64,000 bases of DNA from CAVSQX01 sp963730225 (GTDB lineage: Bacteria; Planctomycetota; Phycisphaerae; Tepidisphaerales; Tepidisphaeraceae), in NCBI GenBank assembly GCA_963730225.1, contig CAVSQX010000003.1:186001-250000 (forward strand). The letters run 5' to 3'. Position numbers and translations under genes: made by a program. Below are positions 63,690 through 64,000 of the stretch, piece by piece; positions within the stretch are counted from its first letter, which is position 1; the number at the start of each line of letters is the position of its first letter. The notes below the pieces were generated by a model. It was not told where the DNA came from and ran no database searches. It worked only from the letters and a program-made list of their open reading frames with translations.

Positions 63690-64000
63690 AGCGATTTGTT
63701 TTTCTCGTTTTGTTTTTCGCTCTGGCAGGCTGCGCCGCCGAGCCGTTTCCCATGGCCCAGCTGCCGCCGCTGACCAATCCGGATCCGAAATCGATGGTCG
63801 AAAGTTTTGCCCGCAGCCAGGCGAATCAATTCATTTCCGACGACACCGTCATCATCGAGGCGCCGTTTCACGATGACCTTGCCATGCTTGGCGCGCTGCA
63901 AGTCGATCGCTCCAAAGGCACGTTCGAGCTGGTCGCGCTGACGCACATGGGCGTTAAGCTGTTTGAACTGTCGGGTGATCGTGACGGCATGACCATCCGA
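63686..64000 (+). CDS. DUF3261-like lipoprotein, partial
   Basis: Translated from raw sequence to the window edge (105 residues). It has the signal MKRFVFLVLFFALAGCAA with a lipobox Cys, followed by MVESFARSQANQFISDDT and LGALQVDRSKGTFELVALTH. The second part, on how the lipid-type ligand is handled, resembles DUF3261 proteins that sit downstream of MMPL exporters in aryl-polyene clusters. Its 3' end is cut by the window. The ATG overlaps the exporter stop. Confidence 0.7.
   Translation, partial: MKRFVFLVLFFALAGCAAEPFPMAQLPPLTNPDPKSMVESFARSQANQFISDDTVIIEAPFHDDLAMLGALQVDRSKGTFELVALTHMGVKLFELSGDRDGMTIR

Overview
The window looks like chromosomal DNA from a GC-rich bacterium of the Planctomycetota, most likely class Phycisphaerae. 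This is an inference from lineage-typical genes: a PEP-CTERM protein, a secreted protein with an N-terminal ELRTLLS (LEPR-XLL-like) motif and paired C-terminal dockerin-like EF-hand repeats, a protein with a pseudopilin-type YGDGHVEF tail, and a PilM-centred operon with glycine/proline-rich extensions. LPS-type genes (GT9, WaaP-like kinase, LptE-like, BamD-like, LolA) indicate a Gram-negative envelope. There is no rRNA, transposase, CRISPR array or intact prophage.

Layout. 1-4 kb: envelope genes (alpha/beta hydrolase, LysM lipoprotein, GT9 glycosyltransferase, tandem WaaP-like kinase). 4-9.5 kb: a four-gene minus-strand operon led by a PilM-PilN-like fusion. 9.6-16 kb: housekeeping genes (TIM-barrel isomerase, recG, pcm, SAM hydrolase-type enzyme, SH3b protein). 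16-20 kb: SDR, PEP-CTERM protein and a type II restriction-modification pair (PaeR7I-like). 20-30.2 kb: MFS and ClC transporters, hemL, ftsH, lptE/bamD-like genes, recO. 30.2-47.8 kb: tRNA-Lys followed by an ORF6N gene, then pectin-degradation genes (rhamnogalacturonan acetylesterase, pectinesterase, PL10 pectate lyase) interleaved with a reverse-transsulfuration pair, Dps, an antiporter, a SRAP protein and two aspartic-protease-like proteins.

From about 47.9 kb to the right edge runs the most notable region, an aryl-polyene/flexirubin-like biosynthesis and export cluster. It holds an MIO ammonia-lyase, an FAD oxidoreductase, a truncated methyltransferase, a FabF-type ketosynthase, a CrtI-like oxidoreductase, FabG, a methyltransferase, GT25, LpxL-like and PlsC-like acyltransferases, an acyl carrier protein, a radical-SAM/SPASM-like protein fused to a FabZ-type dehydratase, LolA, an MMPL exporter and a DUF3261-like lipoprotein cut by the window edge. 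The likely logic is that the lyase makes a cinnamate-type starter, the KS/ACP/KR/DH set extends it, the acyltransferases attach it to a lipid, and LolA/MMPL/lipoprotein carry it to the outer membrane. The CrtI-like enzyme and the SPASM-dehydratase fusion set it apart from textbook clusters and recall features proposed for ladderane-lipid loci.

At least eleven single-base frame breaks interrupt otherwise well-conserved genes in nine loci plus one small ORF, several in short homopolymers. This suggests uncorrected sequencing errors in part, so reconstructed genes are reported as single features with the break marked.
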